64,000 bases of DNA from Caenispirillum salinarum AK4 (GTDB lineage Bacteria; Pseudomonadota; Alphaproteobacteria; Rhodospirillales; Rhodospirillaceae). A model generated the notes under the pieces. That model did no database searches, was not told the origin of the DNA, and was given only the letters and a program-made list of their open reading frames with translations. Below, piece by piece: positions 51,325 to 60,087 of the stretch. Every line of letters begins with the position of its first letter. The stretch's first letter is position 1. Location: NCBI RefSeq assembly GCF_000315795.1, contig NZ_ANHY01000007.1, positions 186,001 to 250,000 of the forward strand, given 5' to 3'. The position numbers were made by a program, and so were the translations under genes.

Positions 51325-54069
51325 ATGTCCCGCCGCTTCATCATCACCCTTCTGATCGTCATCGTGACGCTGATCGCGCTCGGCGCTGCCTTCTGGCGGT
51401 CCCTGCCCGCGATCGCCGAGCATCTGGTGATTTCCCGCCTGGAGGCGCAGGGGCTCGGCCCTGTGGAAGCGGAAGTGGCCCACGTCGACCTCGGTGGCGC
51501 CCGACTGGCGCGCCTGACGCTGGGCGATGGTACGGTGGCGGTCTCGGGCGCGACGCTGGCATGGCGGCCGCGCGCGCTGGCGCCGGAGTCGCTGACCATC
51601 GACTCGCTGCGCCTGACCGGCCGCTGGACCGCAGAGGACGGGCTGAGCCTGGGCCCGCTGGACACGCTGCTGGCTGGCGCGGAGGACGGCGAGCCGGCGG
51701 CGGACGGCCCCTCTCTGCCCGTGCCCCGGATCGAACTGCGCGATGCCCGCGCCGAGATCACCCTGCCCGACGGTACCCTTACCGCCACCGCCCGGGGCAC
51801 CATTCTGCGCGCCGAACCCGGTCCGGCCCTGGACCTGACGGCAGAGGTGGACGCGCCGGGACTGGCCGGCCGCGTCAGCTTTCAGGGAACCGCCGCCGGC
51901 TCCGGCGCCACCCCCGTCACCGGCGAGGGGCGGGTGCAACTGACGGCGGCCGGCTTCACCGCCCCCGGCGTTGCCGGCGCCATCAACGGCGACGTTTCGG
52001 CCATGGTCGCCATCGGGGCGGATACGGTGACCGTAACGGCGGAAGATCCAGTATCACTCACCCTGCGCGACCTTGCCCCGGCCCTGGCCGCACCGCTGGC
52101 CGACGTTCTGCCGGCCGGGGCCGCGGCGGATGCGCCGGTGCGGATCACCCTGTCCGGCCCCGACGGCCGCGCGCCCGTCTTCACCGTCAGCGGCCTCGGC
52201 GATCCGGCATCCCTGGCCGTGGCGAGCGACGGCCTGCGGCTGGCGGCGGAGACGGGCGAAGCCCGGGCCGCCGCCTCCGCCGCCGGGTCCCTGCGGCTGG
52301 AAGACGGCTTGCCGACGGCCGCCCTGCACGACCTTGCGGCCGAGGCTTCGGGACTGGTGGTCGGCGGCGTGCCGGTCGCGGGCACGCTGGCGAACGGCAA
52401 TGCCACCCTCAGCGCCGCCGGGATCGCTGCGGAAGGCGATATTGCGCTGTCGACGGGCGCGGCGGTCGTGGGCGACATCGCCGCCCAGGCGGCTGCGCTG
52501 GACGCCCGGCTGCGCCTCAGCACCCAGGCGGACGGCACCGGCGCCCTCTATGCCGAGCGCGGGACGCTGCGGGTCGAAGGGCTGCGGCCAGCGCCGGATC
52601 TGGCCGTGACGGCGCCCGTGGTGCTCACTCTGACCGAAACGGAGGCGCCCCTCGTCCGCCTGTCTCCGCTGGAAGACAGTGACGGGTTGCGGGCCGACAT
52701 CCAGGCCGCCTTCGCCGACCCGGAGCTGCGCCTGCGCCGGACCACGGGCAACGGCGCCAGGCTGATCCGCGCCGCCTTCGACCGGCTGGCCGTGGAGGCC
52801 GTGGCGCGCCTGCCGGACGGCACGCCACCGGAGGTGACGGCGATGGACCTGGAGGGATCGGGCGGCCTGCTGGCGGTCGACGCCATTTCGGTGACCGGCG
52901 CCACCCTCGACGCCGCCCTCGGCCCCGACGGCCCCCGCCTGTCGGTCAGCGGCCGCATGACCGCGCTGCCTGGCGAGCCTGCCGCTTTGGCCGAGCGCTC
53001 TCCGCTGCGTCCCTACCGCCTGTCGCTGACCGCCTCCCCCACGGCCGAATCCGGGACCCCGGAGCGGTTCGCGCTGGAGGTGGACCTGCGCGACGCGGCG
53101 CAAACGCGGTTGGCCTCGGCCACCGGCTGGGCCGACCTGGCCGAGGGCACCGGTCGCCTGCGACTGGACATGCCGCGCCAGGTCTTCGACCCCAAGGCGC
53201 TGCGGCCCGAACACCTGCACGGGGCCCTCGGCACCTTCGCCAGCGGCGTCACCGGCGCTGTCGCGGCCGAGGGAACACTGGCCTGGGGGCCGGAAGGCCT
53301 TGACCCCGACCTCAACCTCATGCTGCGGGACCTGTCGCTGAGCCAGGGGTTCGTGACGCTCCGCCGCATCAACGGCGTCATCCGCCTCACCAGCCTGGAC
53401 CCCTTGCGCACGCCGCTGGGCCAGACGGTTTCCGTCGCCGCCGTGGAAGCCGGCCTGCCGCTGACCGACGTGACGGCGGACTTCCAGCTCGACGGCGACC
53501 GCCTGCACATCGACAGCGCCCGCGCCACCCTCGCCGACGGGACGCTGACGGCCGATCCGGCAAGCCTGCCGCTGGACCTCGCCAATGGCACCATGACCCT
53601 GCGGGTGCGCGACATGCGCCTGGCGCCGCTGGTGAACCTGCTGGACATCGAGGGGCTGAACGCCGCAGGCGCCCTGGGCGGCGAGATCCCGCTGCGGTTC
53701 GCCGGCGGCGACGTGGTCATCGACAACGCCGTGCTGCGCAGCCAAGGGCCCGACCGCGTCGCCTATGCACCGGAGGCCCCGCCCGACGCCCTGTCCGGCG
53801 GCGGCCAGAGCGTCGACATGGTGATGGAGGCGCTGGAGGACTTCCGCTACAACACCCTGCGCGTCACCGTGGACGGCCGGGCCAGCGGCCAGTTGACGGT
53901 GACGCTGCACATCTCCGGCCACAATCCCGCCTTCTATGACGGCTATCCCGTGGAGTTCAACCTGAGCGTCAGCGGCGCCCTGGCGGAAGCCGTTCAGGCC
54001 GGCCTGCAGGGCTATCAGGTGCCCGACCGCATCCGCGAGCGCATGATGAACTTCCAGAACGGGCAGTAA
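51325..54069 (+). CDS. ydbH: YdbH-family intermembrane phospholipid transport protein
   Basis: A 914-residue AsmA-like protein with one N-terminal membrane anchor (FIITLLIVIVTLIALGAAFW) and a long repeat-rich beta-structured periplasmic body with many LxxLTxDGTVxxSGxxL units. The C-terminal third (QSVDMVMEALEDFRYNTLRVTVDG, HNPAFYDGYPVEFNLSVSG) is typical of YdbH. In E. coli YdbH forms a lipid bridge across the periplasm with YnbE, assisted by YdbL; both genes follow here. ATG at 51325 is chosen because the anchor begins there. Confidence 0.85.
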   Translation: MSRRFIITLLIVIVTLIALGAAFWRSLPAIAEHLVISRLEAQGLGPVEAEVAHVDLGGARLARLTLGDGTVAVSGATLAWRPRALAPESLTIDSLRLTGRWTAEDGLSLGPLDTLLAGAEDGEPAADGPSLPVPRIELRDARAEITLPDGTLTATARGTILRAEPGPALDLTAEVDAPGLAGRVSFQGTAAGSGATPVTGEGRVQLTAAGFTAPGVAGAINGDVSAMVAIGADTVTVTAEDPVSLTLRDLAPALAAPLADVLPAGAAADAPVRITLSGPDGRAPVFTVSGLGDPASLAVASDGLRLAAETGEARAAASAAGSLRLEDGLPTAALHDLAAEASGLVVGGVPVAGTLANGNATLSAAGIAAEGDIALSTGAAVVGDIAAQAAALDARLRLSTQADGTGALYAERGTLRVEGLRPAPDLAVTAPVVLTLTETEAPLVRLSPLEDSDGLRADIQAAFADPELRLRRTTGNGARLIRAAFDRLAVEAVARLPDGTPPEVTAMDLEGSGGLLAVDAISVTGATLDAALGPDGPRLSVSGRMTALPGEPAALAERSPLRPYRLSLTASPTAESGTPERFALEVDLRDAAQTRLASATGWADLAEGTGRLRLDMPRQVFDPKALRPEHLHGALGTFASGVTGAVAAEGTLAWGPEGLDPDLNLMLRDLSLSQGFVTLRRINGVIRLTSLDPLRTPLGQTVSVAAVEAGLPLTDVTADFQLDGDRLHIDSARATLADGTLTADPASLPLDLANGTMTLRVRDMRLAPLVNLLDIEGLNAAGALGGEIPLRFAGGDVVIDNAVLRSQGPDRVAYAPEAPPDALSGGGQSVDMVMEALEDFRYNTLRVTVDGRASGQLTVTLHISGHNPAFYDGYPVEFNLSVSGALAEAVQAGLQGYQVPDRIRERMMNFQNGQ

Positions 54070-54183
54070 GCCGCAGCCATCTTTATCAAAAAGAGGCGTG
54101 ACGCGCCTTACGATCGCCATTATCAATGGTTTGAATCCATGGTGACGGGGACACGCCGTCCCGCGTGCCCGAGGGAGACCCGG

Positions 54184-54399
54184 ATGTTCCGCTCTGCAGC
54201 CTCCATGCCCACAGCCCTGCCCGCCGCGCTGGCGGTGCTCGCGGCACTGGCCGTCGCCGGCTGCCAGCCCACCGTGAAGGTGGAGGCGCCCGACAAGCCG
54301 ATCGTGATCAACCTGAACGTCAAGATTGAACAGGAAGTCCGCGTCAAAGTGGAAAAAGACGTGGAAGACCTGCTCGAGGACCGCAAGGACCTGTTCTGA
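54184..54399 (+). CDS. ynbE: YnbE-like outer-membrane lipoprotein
   Basis: A 71-residue lipoprotein: hydrophobic N-terminus ending LAVAGC (lipobox) then PTVKVEAPDKPIVINLNVKIEQEVRVKVEKDVEDLL, matching YnbE. The mature part is a beta-strand that can stack and extend the YdbH bridge at the outer membrane. Preceded by GAGGGAGA and ATG 54184; spaced 114 bases after ydbH. Confidence 0.85.
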   Translation: MFRSAASMPTALPAALAVLAALAVAGCQPTVKVEAPDKPIVINLNVKIEQEVRVKVEKDVEDLLEDRKDLF

Positions 54400-54425
54400 G
54401 GGGTCCGCCGATGGAGGGACGTATG

Positions 54426-54773
54426 ATGTCGTTGCGAATGTTGCGCCGCCTCGCCGCCGGCTTCCTGGTGCTGCTGGGCCTCGCGGTCGCCGCGCCCACG
54501 GGCGCGCTGGCGCTGGACCTGGATACGGCGCGCGCGCAGGGGCTGGTGGGGGAGCGCTACGACGGCCTCATCGGCCCGGTGCAGGGCGGCGGTGAGGTAC
54601 AGGCGCTGGTGGCCCGCATCAATTCCGAGCGCATGGAGGAATACCGCCGGATCGCCGAACAGCGCGGCGTGCCGGTCTCGGCCGTGCAGAAGCTTGTGGG
54701 CGAGAAACTGGTGAACAATGCCGCGCCGGGCACCTTCGTCATGACGCCGTCGGGCGACTGGCGGAAGAAGTAG
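54426..54773 (+). CDS. ydbL: YdbL-family periplasmic chaperone (DUF1318)
   Basis: A 115-residue exported protein with signal peptide (AAGFLVLLGLAVAAPTGALA) and a DUF1318 body: LDTARAQGLVGERYDGLIGPV, ARINSERMEEYRRIAEQRGVPVSAVQKL, and a C-terminal GTFVMTPSGDWRKK. In E. coli YdbL modulates YdbH-YnbE assembly. Of the nearby Met codons, 54426 has the best spacing from GGAGGG (seven bases); 54423 is also possible. Confidence 0.87.
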   Translation: MSLRMLRRLAAGFLVLLGLAVAAPTGALALDLDTARAQGLVGERYDGLIGPVQGGGEVQALVARINSERMEEYRRIAEQRGVPVSAVQKLVGEKLVNNAAPGTFVMTPSGDWRKK

Positions 54774-54827
54774 GCCCGGCCGCGCGCCGGCTCGACCGCC
54801 AGCGCCGGCGCCGGGGCTGCCGCCGGC

Positions 54828-55265
54828 TCAGTGGAGACGGTTGTATTCCGTGCCCAGCCGCGGCGGGCCCAGGCGGATGACGTCGTAGACGATTTCGTAG
54901 CGCTTCGCGACACTGCCGAAATTGACGATAAGCCCCGGCGGCGGGTCGGGCGTGAAGGCCTGATAGTAGAACAGGGTGCGGTCGACCTCGAAGCTGGTGA
55001 GCATGGACCCGAAGCGCGAGGCGACGATGGGCCGCCGGTGCTTCTTGTGGTGCCAGTCCAGGCCGCCGCCGCCATGCCCGCTGCCTTCGCCATGGTCCTC
55101 GTCGTCGCGCACCGCCTCTTCCTGCGGTCCGGCGCCATCGGCGGGCAGCAGTCCCTCGATCGGCATGGCCTCGTCCGGCGAGAACGCCGACCGGCCCGCC
55201 GAAGGCGTGCGGGCGGTGGTGGCGGCTGCGAAGGCCGAGCCGAGCTTGCCGGCGGCGAGGGACAT
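54828..55265 (-). CDS. Uncharacterised 145-residue protein
   Basis: No recognised domain. The N-terminal half is Ala/Gly/His-rich and looks disordered; the C-terminal half (SRFGSMLTSFEVDRTLFYYQAFTPDPPPGLIVNFGSVAKRYEIVYDVIRL, by position about 83-132) looks folded, with alternating hydrophobics. GGAG upstream is about 13 bases from the ATG. Convergent with ydbL. Frame is supported by folded-looking sequence but the call is only moderate. Confidence 0.5.
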   Translation of the reverse strand: MSLAAGKLGSAFAAATTARTPSAGRSAFSPDEAMPIEGLLPADGAGPQEEAVRDDEDHGEGSGHGGGGLDWHHKKHRRPIVASRFGSMLTSFEVDRTLFYYQAFTPDPPPGLIVNFGSVAKRYEIVYDVIRLGPPRLGTEYNRLH

Positions 55266-55529
55266 GGCGGAGAAAACTCCTTGGGCACGATTTCTTACTA
55301 TTTAGTTTAGGTCTCCCCCGCTCCGCGTCAATCGCGTGACGGTGAAATCGGACCGTTCGCCTGCGCAACACCTTGCGCATCTTCCGGGAGTCCCGCGCAA
55401 TCCCTTGCGTTCGGCCCCTTCGCCGCGCCATGATCGCAGGATGCCGGTCGGGCCGCCCGCCCGTCGCCGAAGGCGCGGCGGCGCCTGCGCCCGATCCGCG
55501 ACTCGAACGACACCTCCGAAAGGCGCCCC

Positions 55530-56072
55530 ATGAGCCACAACCTGCTCGTCACCCTGTTCTGCCCCGACCGCACCGGTCTGGTGGCGGCCGTCACCGGCCA
55601 GTTGTTCGACATGGGCCTCAACCTGGGCGATACCACCTTCGCCGTCCTCGGCACCGGGGCCGAGTTCACCGCCGTGTGCGAGGCGCCGGACGACGTTTCC
55701 TCCGACGACGTGGAAGGCGCGTTGAAGGGACTGCCCGAAGCCGAGGACGCCCGGGTCGAGGTCCGCCCCTTCGGCCTGGACCCGGTTGCCGACCCCTCCG
55801 GCCGCATCACCCACCGCGTCTACGTGCGCGGCGGCGACCGACCGGGACTGGTCGCCCGCATGGCCGAAGTGTTCGGGCAGTACGAGGCCAACATCGTACG
55901 CATGAGCGCCGAGCACATGCCCGACCTCGCCGGCGGCCAGTACGTGGTGCGCTTCGACGTCAACATTCCCGCCACGGCCGTCGAGCGGTGCCTGAACACC
56001 GCCGCCAACACGGCCGGCGAACTGCATCTGACCTGCCATGTGGAAGGCGTCGAACGCTCGGTAACCGCCTGA
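55530..56072 (+). CDS. Twin ACT-domain regulatory protein (GcvR-like)
   Basis: A 180-residue protein with two ACT domains: LLVTLFCPDRTGLVAAVTGQLFDMGLNLGDT at the start and VYVRGGDRPGLVARMAEVFGQYEANIVRM in the second half. The layout matches GcvR-type proteins, which control glycine cleavage in E. coli, but the regulatory target here cannot be read. The next start overlaps its stop by one base (TGATG). Confidence 0.82.
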   Translation: MSHNLLVTLFCPDRTGLVAAVTGQLFDMGLNLGDTTFAVLGTGAEFTAVCEAPDDVSSDDVEGALKGLPEAEDARVEVRPFGLDPVADPSGRITHRVYVRGGDRPGLVARMAEVFGQYEANIVRMSAEHMPDLAGGQYVVRFDVNIPATAVERCLNTAANTAGELHLTCHVEGVERSVTA

Positions 56073-56548
56073 TGGAGAACAGTCGCGTCCTTATCGACAG
56101 CCCGGTGCCGCCGGACGACCTGCCGGCGGTGATGCCGGGCGACCTGGTGCGCGCCTGGGACGCGGCGACCATTGCCGCCGAACTGGGGCTGGAGGTCGAT
56201 CCCCGCGCCACCGGCGGCATCACCTTTCGCGGGCCGGGCGGCGAGGTCACTCTGCTGTTCGAGGACGTGGACGCCCAGGTGTGGATCGCCGGGCTGGAGC
56301 GCACGACCGGCCTGGACAGCCCGCACGGCATCTCGGTGTGCTTCCGGCTGCTGGGCCTGATCGAACTGATGGCGACGGCGGCCTGGATGCGCGGCCTGTT
56401 CGACATCGGGGGGCCCGAAGGGCCGGACATCCACCCGGCCCTGTTCCGCGTGGCCGCCACCATGCCGCTGGGCCGCGACGCCCGCTTCGACCCGCGCGAG
56501 TTCGAGCGCCGCACCCGCCCGCTGGTCGGGCCGCGCATGCTGAACTGA
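56072..56548 (+). CDS. Uncharacterised 158-residue protein coupled to ACT protein
   Basis: No family recognised. It has a short acidic N-terminus, a mixed alpha/beta body (GGITFRGPGGEVTLLFEDVDAQVWIAGLERTTG, about positions 48-80), and a C-terminal helical half. Translational coupling (TGATG) to the twin-ACT gene is clear, so the two may act together. Two bases separate its end from the convergent Crp/Fnr gene. Confidence 0.65.
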   Translation: MENSRVLIDSPVPPDDLPAVMPGDLVRAWDAATIAAELGLEVDPRATGGITFRGPGGEVTLLFEDVDAQVWIAGLERTTGLDSPHGISVCFRLLGLIELMATAAWMRGLFDIGGPEGPDIHPALFRVAATMPLGRDARFDPREFERRTRPLVGPRMLN

Positions 56549-56549
56549 C

Positions 56550-57293
56550 CTATTCCCCGGCCGCCTCGCGCAAGGGCTCGGTGTGGCAGCGGAAGCGGTT
56601 GGACCGCACTTCCGTGACAAGGCCCGAGCGCTTGAAGTCCGCCACCACGCGGCTGGCGGTTTCCGTGGTCACGCCCAGCATGGCGCCCAGATCCTCACGC
56701 GAGAACAGTTCCACCTCGGGCTCCGGCGTACAGGCGGGCTCCACCTCGGCCAGGTGCAGGAACAGCCGGGCCACCCGCGACCGCGCAGACCCGGTCGACA
56801 GGCCGGTCAACCATTCATCTGCCTGTCGCACCTGGGCGTGCCAGCGCTTCATGAGCTGTGTGTGCAGGCGCGGCGTTTCCACCGACAGGCGCTTGACCAC
56901 CTCGCGCGGCAGGCGGCAAACCAGCGCCGGACGCAGGACCACGGCGCTGTGCTCGTACGCCTCGCCCACCAGAACCTCCAGCCCCGCCGTGTCGCCCCGG
57001 CGCAGAAGGCGCACGATGCGCTGGCCGCCGTCGGGCAGGTACTGCACCAGCTTGACCAGCCCCGACCGCACGGTGAACAGCGCCCGCCCCTCGTCGCCGG
57101 CGTTGTAGAGCGTTGATCCGGCGCCGAATTCCAGTTCGTCGATAGGCAGGTGGATGAGGTCGAAGTCGTCTTCCTGAAGGTCCGCGAACAGAGCGAGGTC
57201 CCGGATGGTGCACCCGGCGCATTCCGCCTGTCCCTTCCAGGCCGCTTCGATCCTGCTCTTTCGCAAAGTATCCTCGCCGGTTGGCCGCCGCAT
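56550..57293 (-). CDS. Crp/Fnr-family transcription regulator
   Basis: A 247-residue regulator. N-terminal AECAGCTIRDLALFADL has a Cys pair; the cNMP-like beta barrel follows (LYNAGDEGRALFTVRSGLVKLVQYLPDG); the C-terminal helix-turn-helix reads SREDLGAMLGVTTETASRVVADFKRSG. A third Cys in RPALVCRLPRE aligns with the internal cluster Cys of FNR. The start at 57293 is chosen because the family begins there. Divergent from fetAB, which it may regulate. FNR normally has four cluster cysteines; only three candidates are seen here. Confidence 0.88.
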   Translation of the reverse strand: MRRPTGEDTLRKSRIEAAWKGQAECAGCTIRDLALFADLQEDDFDLIHLPIDELEFGAGSTLYNAGDEGRALFTVRSGLVKLVQYLPDGGQRIVRLLRRGDTAGLEVLVGEAYEHSAVVLRPALVCRLPREVVKRLSVETPRLHTQLMKRWHAQVRQADEWLTGLSTGSARSRVARLFLHLAEVEPACTPEPEVELFSREDLGAMLGVTTETASRVVADFKRSGLVTEVRSNRFRCHTEPLREAAGE

Positions 57294-57375
57294 CGACGGT
57301 CGAAATTTCAGTGCCGCCAATTTAGGATCATCCGGACCTCCCGAAAAGGGATAACCGTCGCAAGGATTTATACCC

Positions 57376-57999
57376 GTGCCCGCCGACGCTTCGCAGTCCG
57401 CTCCGCTGCTGGAGGCGCGCGATCTCTCGCGCCCGCCGCTGGGGCCCGTGTCGCTGACGCTCGGCGCCGGCCGATGCCTGGCCGTGACGGGCCCGTCAGG
57501 CGCGGGCAAGTCGCTGCTGCTGCGGGCGCTGGCGGACCTGGACCCGGCGGAGGGAACGGTGCTGTTCCAGGGCACGGAGCGCAGAACACTGCCCGCGCCG
57601 GAGTGGCGGCGGCGGGTGTGCTATGTCGCCGCCGACTCCGGCTGGTGGGCTGAAACGGTTGCGGAGCACATGCCGGCCGACAAAGCAGCATGGCGGCCGC
57701 TGATGCAGGCAGTGGGGCTGTCAGACGCGGCGGACTGGCCGGTGTCGCGCCTGTCCAGCGGCGAACGTCAGCGGCTCAGCGTGGTGCGGGCCCTGGCCCG
57801 GCGGCCGGCGGTGCTGCTGCTGGACGAACCGACGGCGAACCTGGACGCCGAGGCCGCCGCCACCGTGGAAGCCCTGATCCGCCACGCGCTGGACGACGGC
57901 ACCGGCATCATCCTCACCAGCCATGACCCGGCCCAGGTGGACCGCCTGGCCGACCACCGCCTGCGCCTGCGCGCCGGACACATGGAGCCCGCCCCATGA
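57376..57999 (+). CDS. fetA: FetA-type ABC ATPase (iron export)
   Basis: A 207-residue ABC ATPase: Walker A GPSGAGKS, signature LSSGERQRLS, Walker B VLLLDEPTANLD, and a late His in LTSHDPAQVD. Its partner is a FetB-type permease, overlapping by four bases. In E. coli FetAB exports iron and protects against oxidative stress. GTG start at 57376 with AAGGA upstream. Confidence 0.85.
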   Translation: MPADASQSAPLLEARDLSRPPLGPVSLTLGAGRCLAVTGPSGAGKSLLLRALADLDPAEGTVLFQGTERRTLPAPEWRRRVCYVAADSGWWAETVAEHMPADKAAWRPLMQAVGLSDAADWPVSRLSSGERQRLSVVRALARRPAVLLLDEPTANLDAEAAATVEALIRHALDDGTGIILTSHDPAQVDRLADHRLRLRAGHMEPAP

Positions 58000-58802
58000 T
58001 CGAGACGGCCGAACCGCTCTCCTGGCTGGACCTGGCATGGTCGGCGGCGCTGATCCTGCTGGCGGGCGGGTTGTCCGTGGTGTGGAACCTGGGCATCCAT
58101 CGGCGGCTGCTCATCGCCGCCGCGCGCGCCACCGTGCAGCTTCTGCTGCTTGCGCTGGTGCTCGAGGCGCTGTTCGCCACCGCCTCCCCCTGGCTGACCG
58201 CGGCGGCGGCGGCCGTCATGCTGGGATTCGCGGGGCGGGAAATTTTCGGCCGCCAGGACCGGCGCCTCGCCGGCGGCTGGGGCTACGGCGTCGGGGGTGC
58301 GGCGATCACGGTGGCGGCGAGCGTCGTGACGCTGTTCGCGCTGACCACATCGGTCCGTCCGGATCCCTGGTACGACGCCCGCTACGCCATCCCGCTCCTC
58401 GGCATGATCCTGGGCAACGTAATGACGGGCATCGCGGTGGGGCTGAACACGCTGACTGCCGCCTGTGCGCGCGAGACGGCTGCCATCGAGGCACAACTCG
58501 CGCTCGGCGCGACGCGGTGGGAGGCGCTGAACGCTCCCATCCGCCACGCCCTGCGCACGGGGCTCATCGGCATCGTCAACAGCATGGCGGCGGCGGGCAT
58601 CGTGTTCATTCCCGGCATGATGACGGGCCAGATCCTGGCGGGGCAATCGCCGGAGCAGGCGGCACGGTATCAGCTTCTGATCCTGTTCCTCATCGCCGGG
58701 GCGACGGCCATCGGCGCGGTGATGGCCGTGCTGCTGGCGGCGGCGCGCCTGACCGACGACCGCCACCGCCTGCGCCTGGATCGGTTACGGGGCACGAAGT
58801 GA
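57996..58802 (+). CDS. fetB: FetB-type permease (UPF0014)
   Basis: A 268-residue membrane protein with about seven helices. YAIPLLGMILGNVMTGIAVGLNTL and ALGATRWEALNAPIRHALRTGLIGIVNSMAAAGIVFIPGMMTGQIL (by position about 129-205) are the family signature. Membrane part of the FetAB exporter. Confidence 0.9.
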   Translation: MIETAEPLSWLDLAWSAALILLAGGLSVVWNLGIHRRLLIAAARATVQLLLLALVLEALFATASPWLTAAAAAVMLGFAGREIFGRQDRRLAGGWGYGVGGAAITVAASVVTLFALTTSVRPDPWYDARYAIPLLGMILGNVMTGIAVGLNTLTAACARETAAIEAQLALGATRWEALNAPIRHALRTGLIGIVNSMAAAGIVFIPGMMTGQILAGQSPEQAARYQLLILFLIAGATAIGAVMAVLLAAARLTDDRHRLRLDRLRGTK

Positions 58803-58808
58803 CACCCC

Positions 58809-58907
58809 CTATGCCACCAGCGCCGTCGCAATGACGGACCACAGGTAGATCATTCCCAGAAGGGCGAGAAGGCCGAAAGTGTCGCGCAGCAGGGCGGCCA
58901 TGGACAT
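58809..58907 (-). CDS. Novel 32-residue membrane protein
   Basis: A reading frame of 32 residues, MSMAALLRDTFGLLALLGMIYL and ten more residues, mostly a single hydrophobic helix. GAGGAGA lies seven bases before its ATG (58907), a strong ribosome site. It is convergent with fetB (six bases apart) and divergent from dusA. I do not recognise a homologue. A second in-frame ATG is two codons downstream. Confidence 0.6.
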   Translation of the reverse strand: MSMAALLRDTFGLLALLGMIYLWSVIATALVA

Positions 58908-59034
58908 GGTCTGTCTCCTCGTTTGACTCGTGAAGCAGTTCACCAAATGTTCCCTTATGGGCATGAGAACACATGCGGAACGGCAGGTCAACACGGTCTT
59001 TCCTCCGTATGCCGCCCGGCCTATATTGCCGCCC

Positions 59035-60087
59035 ATGACCAACACGCCCAGCCGCCCCAGCCCCGTCGACCGCCGCCTGTCCGTCGACCGCCGCCTGTCC
59101 GTCGCCCCTATGATGGACTGGACGGACCGGCACGAGCGCGCCTTCCTGCGCTGCCTGACCACGCGCACGCTGCTCTACACCGAGATGGTGGTGACCGGCG
59201 CCATCCTGCACGGTCGCGACCCGGAGCGGTTCCTGGGCTACAACACCGATGTGGAGCACCCGCTCGCCCTGCAACTGGGCGGCTCGGACCCGCGCGAGCT
59301 GGCCGAGTGCACGAGGATCGCGGCTGAATGGGGGTACGATGAGGTCAACCTCAACTGCGGCTGCCCGTCGGACCGCGTCAGCGCCGGGCGCTTCGGCGCC
59401 TGCCTGATGGCGGAGCCGGAGCTGGTGCGCGACTGCCTTTCCGCCATGCGCGAGGCCGCCGGCGAGGCCGGGCCGGAGATCACGGTCAAGCACCGCATCG
59501 GCATCGACGACATGGACGGCTACGACCACCTGACGCGCTTCGTCGGCACGGTGGCGGAGTCGGGCGTGCGGAGCTTTTCGGTCCATGCCCGCAAGGCGTG
59601 GCTCCAGGGCCTTAGCCCCAAGGAGAACCGGGAAATCCCGCCGCTGCGCCACGACGTGGTCCACCGCCTGAAGCAGGACTTCCCGCACCTGGAAATCATC
59701 CTGAACGGCGGCATCAAGTCCGTGCCCGAGGCGCTGACCCACATCGGCCCCACCGACGGCGTGATGATCGGCCGCGCGGCCTATGAAACGCCCTGGTGCC
59801 TGCGCGAGGCCGACCATCTGGTGTGGGGGGAGCCGGCCGGAAACGCACCCGCCACCCGGCACGAGGCCGTCCGGCGCTACCTGCCATACATCCAGGCGCG
59901 GCTGGACGAGGGCGTGTTCCTCAAGCACATGGCGCGGCACATGCTGGGCCTGTTCCAGGGCGTGCGCGGCGCGCGGGCATGGCGGCGGTATATTTCCGAG
60001 AACGCGCCGAACAAGGCGGCCGGCGTGGAGGTCATCGAGGCCGCACTTGAGTGCGTGCCCGAGGACGCCGCCATGCAGGCCGCATGA
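59035..60087 (+). CDS. dusA: tRNA-dihydrouridine synthase A (DusA)
   Basis: A flavin enzyme of 350 residues that reduces uridines at positions 20/20a of tRNA. SVAPMMDWTDRHERAFLR is the N-terminal signature, and the active-site Cys lies in NLNCGCPSDRV. IILNGGIKSVPEALTHI and GVMIGRAAYETPW follow. A 20-residue leader holds a tandem DRRLSV repeat. ATG 59035 is chosen; an upstream in-frame ATG at 58930 lacks family sequence. Stop overlaps the next start (ATGA). Confidence 0.95.
   Translation: MTNTPSRPSPVDRRLSVDRRLSVAPMMDWTDRHERAFLRCLTTRTLLYTEMVVTGAILHGRDPERFLGYNTDVEHPLALQLGGSDPRELAECTRIAAEWGYDEVNLNCGCPSDRVSAGRFGACLMAEPELVRDCLSAMREAAGEAGPEITVKHRIGIDDMDGYDHLTRFVGTVAESGVRSFSVHARKAWLQGLSPKENREIPPLRHDVVHRLKQDFPHLEIILNGGIKSVPEALTHIGPTDGVMIGRAAYETPWCLREADHLVWGEPAGNAPATRHEAVRRYLPYIQARLDEGVFLKHMARHMLGLFQGVRGARAWRRYISENAPNKAAGVEVIEAALECVPEDAAMQAA
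59065..59100 (+). repeat. 18-bp tandem repeat in dusA leader
   Basis: Two exact copies of an 18-bp unit (59065-59082 and 59083-59100) encode DRRLSV twice. In frame and upstream of the catalytic domain. Confidence 0.9.
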
